Origin: JASHPR01 sp963749145
Lineage (GTDB): Bacteria > Actinomycetota > Actinomycetes > Streptosporangiales > Streptosporangiaceae
Direction of reading: 5' to 3'
DNA length: 64,000 nucleotides
Assembly (NCBI GenBank): GCA_963749145.1
Contig: CAVVLN010000004.1
Span: 1,488,001-1,552,000, forward strand
The notes beneath the pieces were generated by a model, which made no database searches, was not told the origin of the DNA, and saw only the letters and a list, made by a program, of their open reading frames with translations. Made by a program: the position numbers and the translations under genes. This document shows positions 37,060 through 45,705 of the stretch, in pieces; the first letter of the stretch is position 1, and every line of letters starts with the position of its first letter.

Positions 37060-38366
37060 CGGCCGGCCAGCTCTTCCAGGACGGCGGCCAGCGCCACCAC
37101 GCCCGCCTCGCAGTCGGCCATGTCGGCGTGCTCGGCGGGCGAGTGGGACACGCCGGACGGGTTGCGGACGAACAGCATCGCCGCGGGCAGCCGGGCGGCC
37201 AGCACCCCGGCGTCGTGCCCGGCCCCGGTCGGCAGCGCCGGCGCGGCGATCCCGCGGCCGGCCAGGATCCCGGCCAGCCGGTCCCGCAGCCTGGTGTCGA
37301 ACTCCACCGGCGGCGTGAACGACTCCCGGTGCACCCCGACCTCGACCCCGTGGCCGGCTGCGGCTTCCCGCGCGGCGGCCTCGACCTGGCTTACCAGCCG
37401 GTGCAGGGCCGGCTCGCCGGGGGCCCGGGCGTCGAGCCAGGCGCGCACCCGCGAGCAGATCGCGTTGGCCGCGCCCGGCTCGGCGGTGACCTTACCGAAC
37501 GTGGCCAGCGCGGCCTGGCCGGCCGCGGCCTCCCGCGCCGCGAGCACCGTGGCCGCGTATGGCAGCATCGGGTCCCGGCGGTCGGCCAGCCGGGTGGTGC
37601 CCGCGTGATCGGCCCGGCCGGTGAAGTCGAGCCGCCACCGGCCGTGCGGCCAGATGCCCTCGGCGATGCCCACGGCCGCGCCCAGCCCGGCCAGGGCGCT
37701 GCCCTGCTCGATGTGCAGCTCGACGTACGCCGCGATGCGGCGCAGCCGCGTGTCGTCGGGCCCGAGCCGCGCCGGGTCGAGCCCGGCGCCGGCCATCGCC
37801 TCGGCCAGGCTCACCCCGCGGCCGTCCCGTAGCTCGCGGGCGGCCTGCGGGTCCGTCACCCCGGTCAGCAGCCGGCTGCCCAGGCAGGCCACGCCGAACC
37901 GCGCGCCCTCCTCCTCGCCGAACGCGGCCACGGCGAGCGGCCGGGCGGGGACGAACCCCCGGTCCCGGAGCAGGTCGATCGCGGCGAACCCGGACACCAC
38001 GCCGAGCGGGCCGTCGTAGGCGCCGCCGTCCGGCACCGAGTCCAGGTGGCTCCCGGTCACGATGGCGGCCCCGGGCGGGGGGGATGCCGGGTCGAAGGCC
38101 CCGGTCACCATGGCGGCCCCGGGCGCGGGGGCCGCCGGGCCAAAGGCTCCCGCCGCGCCCGGCGGCGCACCGGCTGGTCCCTCCCACCAGGCCCAGAGAT
38201 TGCCGTTGTGGTCGGCTTCGGGGCGCAGGGAGCGTGAAAGGGCGGTGTTACGGAACCATTCGCGGCAGGCGAGGTCCGCTTCGGTATACGAGTACCGCCG
38301 GTAGCCGCCGGTGGCCGGGTCGCGGCCGAGCGGGCGCAGCGAGTCCCACAGCTCAGCGAAGCTCAC
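37056..38366 (-). CDS. M20 amidohydrolase (allantoate/N-carbamoyl amidohydrolase family) in the hut operon
   Basis: Zinc or manganese amidase of the allantoate amidohydrolase / N-carbamoyl-amino-acid hydrolase group; 436 residues from GTG 38366. Metal residues are visible: TGSHLDSVPDGGAYDGPLGV (His, Asp), AFGEEEGARF (Glu), ELHIEQG (His) and GVSHSPAEH (His). Within hutU-hutF and with no hutG in sight, it is a good candidate for N-formyl-glutamate deformylase; this is inference. A 54-bp duplication just before the metal loop adds PGAAMVTGAFDPASPPPGAA. Four-base overlap with hutF. Confidence 0.85.
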   Translation of the reverse strand: MSFAELWDSLRPLGRDPATGGYRRYSYTEADLACREWFRNTALSRSLRPEADHNGNLWAWWEGPAGAPPGAAGAFGPAAPAPGAAMVTGAFDPASPPPGAAIVTGSHLDSVPDGGAYDGPLGVVSGFAAIDLLRDRGFVPARPLAVAAFGEEEGARFGVACLGSRLLTGVTDPQAARELRDGRGVSLAEAMAGAGLDPARLGPDDTRLRRIAAYVELHIEQGSALAGLGAAVGIAEGIWPHGRWRLDFTGRADHAGTTRLADRRDPMLPYAATVLAAREAAAGQAALATFGKVTAEPGAANAICSRVRAWLDARAPGEPALHRLVSQVEAAAREAAAGHGVEVGVHRESFTPPVEFDTRLRDRLAGILAGRGIAAPALPTGAGHDAGVLAARLPAAMLFVRNPSGVSHSPAEHADMADCEAGVVALAAVLEELAGR

Positions 38367-38376
38367 CGGCGCCGCC

Positions 38377-40080
38377 TCACCGCCGGGCCATCGGCACCCG
38401 GACGCCGCGCTCGGCGGCGACGTCGGCCGCGCGGTCGTAACCCGCGTCGGCGTGCCGGATCACGCCCATGCCCGGGTCGTTGGTCAGCACCCGCTCCAGC
38501 TTCTGCGCAGCCAGCGCGGTGCCGTCGGCTACGCAGACCTGCCCGGCGTGGATCGAGCGGCCGATGCCGACGCCGCCACCGTGGTGGATGCTCACCCAGG
38601 TCGCGCCGGAGGACGCGTTGACCAGGGCGTTCAGCAACGGCCAGTCTGCGATCGCGTCCGACCCGTCGGCCATCGCCTCGGTCTCGCGGTAGGGCGAGGC
38701 GACCGAGCCGCAGTCCAGGTGGTCACGGCCGAGCACGATCGGCGCCTGCACCTCGCCCCGCGCGACCAGCTCGTTGAAGCGCAGGCCGGCCAGGTTCCGC
38801 TCCCCGTAGCCGAGCCAGCAGATCCGCGCGGGCAGCCCCTGGTAGTGCACCCTCTGCTGGGCCATCCTGATCCACCGCGCCAGGGCCTCGTTGGCCGGGA
38901 ACTCCTCCAGGATGGCCGCGTCGGTCGCCGCGATGTCGGCCGGGTCGCCGGACAGCGCGGCCCACCGGAACGGGCCCCGGCCCTCGCAGAACAGCGGCCT
39001 GATGTAGGCGGGCACGAAGCCGGGGAAGTCGAAGGCCCGCTCGAAGCCGCCGAGCAGGGCCTCGCCGCGGATCGAGTTGCCGTAGTCGAAGACCTCGGCG
39101 CCCGCGTCCAGGAAGCCGACCATCGCGGCGACGTGCGCCGCCATCGACTCGCGCGCCCGCCGGGTGAACCCGGCCGGGTCCTCGGCCCGCAGCGCGGCCA
39201 TGTCCTCGAAGGCGACCCCGCGGGGCAGGTAGGTCAGCGGGTCGTGCGCCGAGGTCTGGTCGGTGACGATGTCGACCGGGGCGCCCATCGCGAGCAGCCG
39301 CGGCACCAGGTCGGCCGCGTTGCCGAGCAGCCCGATCGACAGCGGCCTGGCCTCGCCCGCCGCAGCCGTGGCCCGGCGCACCGCGTCGTCGATGTCGTCG
39401 GCGGCCACGTCCAGGTAGCCGTGCTCGATCCGGCGGCTGATCCGGGACGGGTCGCAGTCGATGCAGATCGCGACGCCGCCGTTCATCGTGACCGCGAGCG
39501 GCTGGGCCCCGCCCATGCCGCCCAGCCCGGCGGTCAGCGTGATGGTGCCGGCCAGCGAGCCGCCGAACCGCTTGGCGGCCACGGCCGCGAACGTCTCGTA
39601 GGTGCCCTGGAGGATGCCCTGGGTGCCGATATAGATCCAGGAACCCGCGGTCATCTGCCCGAACATGGTCAGGCCGGCGGCCTCGAGCCTGCGGAACTCT
39701 TCCCAGGTGGCCCACTGCGGGACCAGGTTGGAGTTGGCGATCAGGACCCGCGGCGCCCACTCGTGGGTGCGGAAGACCCCGACCGGCTTGCCCGACTGGA
39801 CCAGCAGGGTCTCGTCCGCCTCCAGGTCCCGCAGCGAGGCCACGATCGCGTCGAACGCGTCCCAGCTGCGGGCCGCGCGGCCGGACCCGCCGTACACGAT
39901 GAGCTCGTCCGGGTGCTCGGCCACCTCGGGGTCGAGGTTGTTCATCAGCATCCGCATGGCCGCTTCCTGCGGCCAGCCCTTGCAGGTCAGGGTCGTCCCG
40001 CGGGGCGCCCGGACCGGGCGCGGCCCGGCGGCGGGGCGCGGCCCGGCAGCGGCCGGGCCGGGCGGGTGCGCAGCGGTCAT
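38377..40080 (-). CDS. hutU: urocanate hydratase
   Basis: Hydrates urocanate to imidazolone-propionate with tightly bound NAD+. 567 residues from ATG 40080, preceded by GAGGAGG. Family motifs: VYGGSGRAARSWDAF, TAGSWIYIGTQGILQGTYET, TAGLGGMGGAQPLAVTMNGG (NAD binding), the cysteine loop DHLDCGSVASPYRETEAM, and SIHHGGGVGIGRSIHAG. All look canonical, so urocanate rather than a thio-analogue is the default substrate. The first ~30 residues are a Pro/Ala/Gly-rich extension. First gene of the hutU - M20 - hutF unit. Confidence 0.95.
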   Translation of the reverse strand: MTAAHPPGPAAAGPRPAAGPRPVRAPRGTTLTCKGWPQEAAMRMLMNNLDPEVAEHPDELIVYGGSGRAARSWDAFDAIVASLRDLEADETLLVQSGKPVGVFRTHEWAPRVLIANSNLVPQWATWEEFRRLEAAGLTMFGQMTAGSWIYIGTQGILQGTYETFAAVAAKRFGGSLAGTITLTAGLGGMGGAQPLAVTMNGGVAICIDCDPSRISRRIEHGYLDVAADDIDDAVRRATAAAGEARPLSIGLLGNAADLVPRLLAMGAPVDIVTDQTSAHDPLTYLPRGVAFEDMAALRAEDPAGFTRRARESMAAHVAAMVGFLDAGAEVFDYGNSIRGEALLGGFERAFDFPGFVPAYIRPLFCEGRGPFRWAALSGDPADIAATDAAILEEFPANEALARWIRMAQQRVHYQGLPARICWLGYGERNLAGLRFNELVARGEVQAPIVLGRDHLDCGSVASPYRETEAMADGSDAIADWPLLNALVNASSGATWVSIHHGGGVGIGRSIHAGQVCVADGTALAAQKLERVLTNDPGMGVIRHADAGYDRAADVAAERGVRVPMARR

Positions 40081-40202
40081 GGCCGGCCTCCTCGTCGAGT
40101 CGGTGATCGCAGGCGCGGCGGACGGCCGCCGCTCCGGTTCATCATCCTCCGTCCGCGGCGGCCGCATCCGGGGCGGGGCCGGCCGCCCGGCGCGCCGGCG
40201 CG

Positions 40203-41153
40203 CTAGTAGCGGTCGCCGGATACCGGCGGCAGGGCGTCGAGGTCGGCGAGGTCGGCGGCGGTCAGGTCCAGGCCCGCCGCCGCGACGTTCTCCTCCAGGT
40301 GGCGGGGACGCTTCGTGCCGGGAATGGCCAGGACGTGCGGTCCCTGGGCCAGGGCCCAGGCGATCGCGGCCTGGGCCATGGTCGCGCCGTGGCGCCGGGC
40401 CACCCGTCCGATCACGGCCAGGATGGCCTGGTTGCGCCGCATCGCGTCGGCCGTGAAGCGCGGGTTCGCGAACCGGATGTCGTCGGGCGCGAACCCCCGG
40501 TCGAGCACGGTGCCGGTGAGGTACCCGCGCCCCAGCGGCGCGTACGCCACGAACGCCGCGCCGTGCGCCGCGCACCAGGGGACGACGCTATCCAGCGGGC
40601 CGCGGGTCCACAGGGACAGCTCGGACTGGACGGCGGCCACCGGGTGGATGGCGTGCGCTCGCTCCAGTTCGGATGACGTCACCTCGCACAGGCCCAGGAC
40701 GCGCACCTTCCCCGCGGCCACCAGGCCGGCGAGGGCGCCCCAGGACTCCTCCAGCGGCACTGCGGGGTCGACCCGGTGCAGGTAGTACAGGTCGATCGTG
40801 TCGACGCCCAGCCGGAGCAGGGAGGAATCGCAGGAAGCCCGGATGTGCGCCGGGTCGGCCCGGCGCCGCGCGGGGCCGCCGCCGGAGCCCACCACCAGCC
40901 CGACCTTGGTCGCGATGACGACCTCCGGCAGGCGGCCCCTCAGGCCGCGGCCGACCAGGCGCTCGTTCGTGAACGGCCCGTAGGAGTCGGCGGTGTCGAA
41001 CAGCGTCACCCCGAGCCCGACCGCCCGGGCCAGCACGGCCAGCGACCGCTGGTCGTCGATGTCGGCCGGGTCGTATTCCGCCGACATGCCGACGCAGCCC
41101 AGGCCCACCGCGCCGACCGCTCGCCCCAGGCCCTCGAGCCGCCGGGTCAGCAT
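40203..41153 (-). CDS. aldo/keto reductase
   Basis: NADPH-dependent carbonyl reductase, 316 residues, (beta/alpha)8 barrel. The catalytic tetrad is recognisable: Asp and Tyr in FDTADSYGPFTNE, Lys in VIATKVGL, His in LYYLHRVD. The cofactor-phosphate part is IPGTKRPRHLEEN near the end. The sequence resembles the YajO/Tas-like AKR13 group. It overlaps the end of the iron alcohol dehydrogenase by seven bases and is the last gene of a minus-strand set (fae fragment, MLE enzyme, iron ADH, AKR), perhaps catabolic for a sugar acid. Confidence 0.88.
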   Translation of the reverse strand: MLTRRLEGLGRAVGAVGLGCVGMSAEYDPADIDDQRSLAVLARAVGLGVTLFDTADSYGPFTNERLVGRGLRGRLPEVVIATKVGLVVGSGGGPARRRADPAHIRASCDSSLLRLGVDTIDLYYLHRVDPAVPLEESWGALAGLVAAGKVRVLGLCEVTSSELERAHAIHPVAAVQSELSLWTRGPLDSVVPWCAAHGAAFVAYAPLGRGYLTGTVLDRGFAPDDIRFANPRFTADAMRRNQAILAVIGRVARRHGATMAQAAIAWALAQGPHVLAIPGTKRPRHLEENVAAAGLDLTAADLADLDALPPVSGDRY

Positions 41154-42375
41154 GCGCGGTCCAGGATCGAGCGGATGTCGGCGGCGGACGGGGGCCGGGG
41201 CGTGTTGGCCAGCACCTCGTCATCGAGCGCGTCCGCGGTGATCTGCCCGAAGTCGCCGCCGGTGATCCCGAGGCCGGACAGGGTCTGGGTCAGCCCCACC
41301 CGCCCGGCCAGGCCGGCGATCGCCTCGATCGCGGCGCCGGCGTTCCCGGCGGCACCGCGCCGCGCGGACCCGGCACCGAGCGCGAACGCGACCTCGGCCA
41401 GGCGCGGCGCGCAAACCTCGGCGTTGAACCGGAGCACCGGCGGCAGCACCGCGGCCAGCGCCACGCCGTGCGCGAGGCCGAACCGGCCGCCGAGCGCGTG
41501 ACCGATGGCATGGCACAGGCCGAGGCCGGTGGTGGCCATGCCGATCCCGGCCATGTGCGCGGCCAGCAGCATCTGCGCCCGCGCCTCCAGGTCGGCCCCG
41601 TCGGCGCAGGCCCGCGGCAGATGGACCGCGATCATGCGGATCACCTGCCGGGCGATGCCATCCGACCAGGGACTAGCACGCACCGACAGAAACGACTCCA
41701 GGGCGTGGACCAGGGCGTCGAGGCCCGTGGCGGCCGTTGCCGCCGGCGGCAGGCTGAGGGTCAGGCACGGGTCGAGGATCGCCGCCGCGGGCAGCGCGCT
41801 GGCGTGGCCCACGTAGAACTTGCGGCCGGCCTGCGGGTCGGTCACCACGCCGAATGCGTTGGTCTCCGCGCCGGTGCCGGCCGTGGTCGGGACCGCCACC
41901 AGGGGCAGCGCCGGGCGGGCGAACTCGCCGCGGTAGTCGAGGTCCCGGCCGCGCTGGGGGTTCACGGCCGCGAGCGCGATCCCCTTGGCCGCGTCGATCG
42001 CCGACCCGCCCCCCACCGCCACCAGCGCGATCCGGGCGGCGGCGGGCGGCGCGGGCCGGCCGGGCGCTGCGGCCCCCGCCGCCCGCACGGCGCCGGCCCC
42101 GCCGGCCAGATCCCCCGTGGTCGGGTTGGGATGCACCCCGCTGAAGACCGTCACGGGCATCCCGGCCGCCTCGAGCACGGCCGTGACGCCGGCCACCACC
42201 TCCGTGGCCGCCAGCGCGGCGTCGGTGACGACCACCACGGCGTCGCCGCCGGCGCCGCGGACGACGCCGGGGAGCCGCCGGCCGCCCCGGCCCCGAAGTA
42301 GGCGGTCGGCGTCGGCGATATCACGAGCTCGGATCCGGCGAGGGGGGACAGAGCGGTGAGGGCGGCGGCCGGCAT
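41147..42375 (-). pseudogene. iron-containing alcohol dehydrogenase, frameshifted near the N-terminus
   Basis: Group III (iron) alcohol dehydrogenase / maleylacetate-reductase-like. The expected start is ATG 42375 after AGGAG, reading LVISPTPTAYFGAGAAG. The frame then breaks at about 42276-42281, where GGCCGGCGGC would need one more C. The body resumes as RLPGVVRGAGGDAVVVVTD and continues to the end: VAVGGGSAIDAAKG, VPTTAGTGAETNAF, and metal residues in GLDALVHALESF and CHAIGHALGGRFGLAHG. From the internal start near 42238 only 363 residues would be made, lacking the first NAD-binding strand. A consensus error is possible. Confidence 0.8.
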
Positions 42376-42455
42376 GGTCACTCCTGCGGCGAGTCGATGC
42401 GGAGCGGGTTCCCGGGTCGGCTCGCCCATGTGACCGAGGCCGACGGAGCCGTCCC

Positions 42456-43565
42456 TCATCGCCGCGCCCACCGCTGCGCCGCGTCCTCGTCGACCCGCGC
42501 GCCCAGGCCCGGCGCCGCGGGCACGCTCACGCATCCGGCGGCGTCGATGAGCACCGGCTCGGCCAGGAAGAAGTCGCGCCGCTGCTCGGTCCACCCGGGC
42601 GGGTCGTAGGGAAACTCCAGGTACGGCCCGCCCCCGACGCCCGCGGCCACGTGCAGGTTGGCCAGCAGGCCGAGCCCGTTGGTCCAGGTGTGCGGGGTGA
42701 ACCAGCGGTGGCCGGCCCGGGCCAGGTCGGCGATCGTCCGGGCCCGGAGCATGCCCACGGCCAGCACGACGTCGGGCTGGACGACGTCGAGCGCCCCGGC
42801 CGCCAGCGCGTCGAGCAGGTCGGTCATGGTGCGCGCCATCTCGCCCCCGGCCACCCGGATCCCGGTCTGCTCCCGCAGCGCCCGCAGGCCGGCCGCGTCG
42901 CCGGCGGGCAGCGGCTCCTCCAGCCACAGCACGCCCAGCTCGGCCAGCTCGGCCGCGATGCGCCGGACGGCGGCCAGGTCCAGGGCGGCCGAGACGTCGC
43001 CGGCCATCCGCCACCCCTGGTTCAGGTCGACCATGATGTCCATGCCATCGCCGACGGCCTCGCGGGTGGCTCGCACGGCGGCCAGGCCGCCCGGCACGTC
43101 CTCGCCGCCGATGCGGAGCTTCACCGCCCGGAAGCCCGCGGCCCGGGCGGCCAGGGCCGACTCCGCCCGCGCCGCCGGGCTCTTCAGCTCGCCGAACGAG
43201 GCATAGGCCGGCAGGCTGCGGGCGGCCCCGCCGAACAGCACGGACACCGGCAGCCCGGCCGCCTGGCCGAGGATGTCCCAGAGCGCGGCCTCCAGCGGCC
43301 AGTAGCGGCCCGCGTGGAAGTTGATCGTCTCGATCACGGCCACGTGCCGGGCGATCTGCAACGGGTCGCGGCCGAGGAACAGGCCCTCGAACGCCTCGAA
43401 GCCGTCCATGGTGTCGCCGGAGCCGTGCCCGGTCAGGCCCTCGTCGGTCTCCACCCGGACCAGGGTGGCGTCGGCGTGGGCGCGCGGCACCGGGTCCCAG
43501 GCCGCGCGGAACGGCGGGTCGAGCGGCCGCCGCATCCGGTCCAGCCGGATGGCGGTGATCTTCAC
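42456..43565 (-). CDS. mandelate racemase/muconate-lactonizing enzyme family protein
   Basis: Enolase-superfamily enzyme, 369 residues from GTG 43565. Barrel motifs: FRAVKLRIGGED (K-x-R at the base position), metal ligands Asp in MVDLNQGW, Glu in WLEEPLPAGD and Glu in VAGGEMARTM, and His in WFTPHTWTNGLG. The His and overall pattern fit the mandelate racemase/sugar-acid dehydratase branch more than dipeptide epimerases; the exact substrate is unknown. The GTG overlaps the stop of a small fae-like reading frame (GTGA), so the two are probably coupled. Confidence 0.88.
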   Translation of the reverse strand: MKITAIRLDRMRRPLDPPFRAAWDPVPRAHADATLVRVETDEGLTGHGSGDTMDGFEAFEGLFLGRDPLQIARHVAVIETINFHAGRYWPLEAALWDILGQAAGLPVSVLFGGAARSLPAYASFGELKSPAARAESALAARAAGFRAVKLRIGGEDVPGGLAAVRATREAVGDGMDIMVDLNQGWRMAGDVSAALDLAAVRRIAAELAELGVLWLEEPLPAGDAAGLRALREQTGIRVAGGEMARTMTDLLDALAAGALDVVQPDVVLAVGMLRARTIADLARAGHRWFTPHTWTNGLGLLANLHVAAGVGGGPYLEFPYDPPGWTEQRRDFFLAEPVLIDAAGCVSVPAAPGLGARVDEDAAQRWARR

Positions 43566-43702
43566 CGGACGGCAGGGGGGGCCGGGTCGAGGTACCGGTT
43601 GCCCACAGGGCCGTCGCGCCGGCCGAGCACGGTGTTGACGTGCGCGGCCTCGGCGCCTTCGCCGATGAAGCTCTCGCCGATGAGCATGTCATTCTCCGGC
43701 AT
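43562..43702 (-). pseudogene. N-terminal fragment of formaldehyde-activating enzyme (Fae-like)
   Basis: A 46-codon frame whose first part, MLIGESFIGEGAEAAHVN plus TVLGRRDGPVG, matches the start of Fae, which condenses formaldehyde with tetrahydromethanopterin and normally has ~170 residues. The conserved His of Fae is present. After ~34 residues the match stops and the frame ends in NRYLDPAPPAVR, overlapping the MLE start. GGAGA precedes the second Met (43687), so translation is plausible. It looks like a deletion remnant acting now, at most, as a leader for the next gene. Confidence 0.6.
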
Positions 43703-43739
43703 GCCGCCGAGGTTAGCGGCATCGGCCGGTGTGCACTAG

Positions 43740-43758
43740 GTCACGTTTCGGGGGTGAC
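43740..43758. promoter_or_regulatory. inverted repeat GTCAC-N9-GTGAC
   Basis: Five-base arms in the ~150-base spacer between the minus-strand MLE cluster and the plus-strand ABC transporter operon, placed where a regulator could act on both. Confidence 0.3.
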
Positions 43759-43855
43759 GACGTCCTATCTCGTTGCAGCTATTCCGAGTGGTAACTAGGA
43801 TTTTCCTCCATCCGATGACGCGCGCGGTGCCGTCCGCAGCGCCCCTGGGGGAACC

Positions 43856-44809
43856 GTGGCGACGTACATCCTCAGACGCCTCGGGCTGGCCTTGGTCACT
43901 CTCTGGTTGCTGAGCGTTATCGTCTTCTTCGCCGGGCAGGTGCTCCCGGGCGACCCGGGCCGCGCGATCCTCGGCCCGCTGGCCGCGCAGAGCGCCGTGC
44001 ACGCGCTCGATACCCAGCTGGGCGTCAACCGGTCGCTGCTCGCCCAGTACTGGAGCTGGATCACCGGGCTGCTGCACGGCGACCTGGGCACCTCATACCA
44101 GTTCCGGTCCCCGGTCGCGCCGTTCATCGGTGCCGCGCTGGTGAACTCGGTCAAGCTGGCCGCGCTGGCGTTCATCATCGTGGTGCCGCTCAGCATCGCC
44201 GGCGGGGTGATCGCGGCGCTGCGGGTCGGCCGGATCACCGACCGGGCGATCTCGGTGACCGGCCTGTCCGCGGCCACGGTGCCCGAGTTCGTCTCCGGGA
44301 TCGTGCTCATCGTGATCTTCGCCGTCGAGCTGAAGTGGCTGCCGGTCTCGGCCTCGGCCGGGCCGGGCGCGTCGGTGGGCGCACAGCTCGACCACCTGAT
44401 CCTCCCTGCGATCCCGCTGGTGCTCGTGCTGTTCGGCTACATCGCGCGGATGGCGCGGGCAGGCACGATCGAGGCCCTCGACTCCGACTACGCGCGCACC
44501 GCGACGCTCAAGGGCCTCAAGCGGTCGGTGGTGATCCGCCGGCACATCCTGCGCAACTCGCTGCTGCCGACGATCACGGTGATCGCCACGCAGACCGGCT
44601 ACCTGGTCGGCGGCCTGGTGGTGGTGGAGACGCTGTTCAACTACCAGGGCATCGGGAAACTGATCTTCACCGCCGCCACGGCCAAGGACTTCCCGATGCT
44701 CGAGGCTGGAGTGCTCACCATCGGCGTCGTGTACATGGTCGCGACGCTGATCGCGGACGTGCTCTACACCATGCTCAACCCGCGGCTGCGCGTAGGCGGC
44801 AGCGCATGA
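43856..44809 (+). CDS. peptide-type ABC transporter permease, DppB-like
   Basis: First permease of a dipeptide/oligopeptide/nickel-type importer, 317 residues from GTG 43856. Six membrane spans; the first is LALVTLWLLSVIVFFAGQVL. The N-terminal motif VLPGDPGRAIL and the cytoplasmic coupling helix region (DSDYARTATLKGLKRSVVIR) are typical of DppB. It opens a tightly packed operon; the next gene overlaps as ATGA. Confidence 0.92.
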   Translation: MATYILRRLGLALVTLWLLSVIVFFAGQVLPGDPGRAILGPLAAQSAVHALDTQLGVNRSLLAQYWSWITGLLHGDLGTSYQFRSPVAPFIGAALVNSVKLAALAFIIVVPLSIAGGVIAALRVGRITDRAISVTGLSAATVPEFVSGIVLIVIFAVELKWLPVSASAGPGASVGAQLDHLILPAIPLVLVLFGYIARMARAGTIEALDSDYARTATLKGLKRSVVIRRHILRNSLLPTITVIATQTGYLVGGLVVVETLFNYQGIGKLIFTAATAKDFPMLEAGVLTIGVVYMVATLIADVLYTMLNPRLRVGGSA

Positions 44810-45705
44810 GCACGGCCCCGCTCGGCTCCGAGCTGAGCCCCTCGGCCGCGCAGGTGAGCGTGGTGCGCGCGCCCGCGAGCCGCCAGCTGGCGTCGTGGCG
44901 GCTGCTGCTGCGCCGGCCGACGTTCCTCGCCGGGGCCGCGATCCTGCTGTTCTGGATCGTCTGCGCCGTGTTCGGCTCGGCGATCGCCCCGCACAACCCG
45001 CTGGCGCAGCAGCTGCTGGCCACCAACGCCGCGCCGTCCGGCGCGCACTGGTTCGGGACCGATCAGCTCGGCCGGGACATGCTGTCCCGGGTCATCGTCG
45101 GGGCCCGGGACATCCTGCTGATCGCCGTGGCGGCGACCGTGCTCGGCACCGTGCTCGGCACCGCGCTGGGCCTGGTCATGGGCTACCTCGGCGGCATCGT
45201 CGACATCCTGGTCGGCCGGGTCGTCGAGGCCGTGCTCGCGCTGCCGGTGGTGATCGTCGCCTTCTTGTTCATCGTCGCGCTCGGGCCGTCCACCGGGACG
45301 CTGATCGTGGTGGTCGGGTTCGTGTTCACGCCGCTGATCGCCCGGACCGTCCGCTCCGCGGTCCTGGTCGAGAGCCAGCTCGACTACCTGTCCTCGGCCC
45401 GGCTGCTGGGCGAGAAGCCGGCCCACATCATGATCGTCGAGATCCTGCCGAACGTGATCCCCGCCGTCCTGGTCGAGTTCACCGTCCGGCTCGGGTACGC
45501 GATCTTCGCCGTGGCCACGCTGTCGTTCCTCGGCTTCGGGGTGCAGCCGCCCACGCCCGACTGGGGCGGCGACATCGCCGCGAACTACGGCGTGCTCCCG
45601 GCCGGCTACTGGTGGGAGACGCTGTTCCCCGCGATCGCCATCGCCTCGCTGATCGTGGGCGTCAACCTGGTCACGGACTCGATCGAGCAGGTGCTCGCCT
45701 CGTGA
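44806..45705 (+). CDS. peptide-type ABC transporter permease, DppC-like
   Basis: Second permease, 299 residues. The N-terminal cytosolic part is followed by FLAGAAILLFWIVCAVFGSA, the DppC landmark HWFGTDQLGRDMLSRVIVGA, and the coupling loop LDYLSSARLLGEKPAHIM. The C-terminus LSFLGFGVQPPTPDWGG is also diagnostic. Start and stop overlap the flanking genes by four bases each (ATGA, GTGA). Confidence 0.92.
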   Translation: MSTAPLGSELSPSAAQVSVVRAPASRQLASWRLLLRRPTFLAGAAILLFWIVCAVFGSAIAPHNPLAQQLLATNAAPSGAHWFGTDQLGRDMLSRVIVGARDILLIAVAATVLGTVLGTALGLVMGYLGGIVDILVGRVVEAVLALPVVIVAFLFIVALGPSTGTLIVVVGFVFTPLIARTVRSAVLVESQLDYLSSARLLGEKPAHIMIVEILPNVIPAVLVEFTVRLGYAIFAVATLSFLGFGVQPPTPDWGGDIAANYGVLPAGYWWETLFPAIAIASLIVGVNLVTDSIEQVLAS

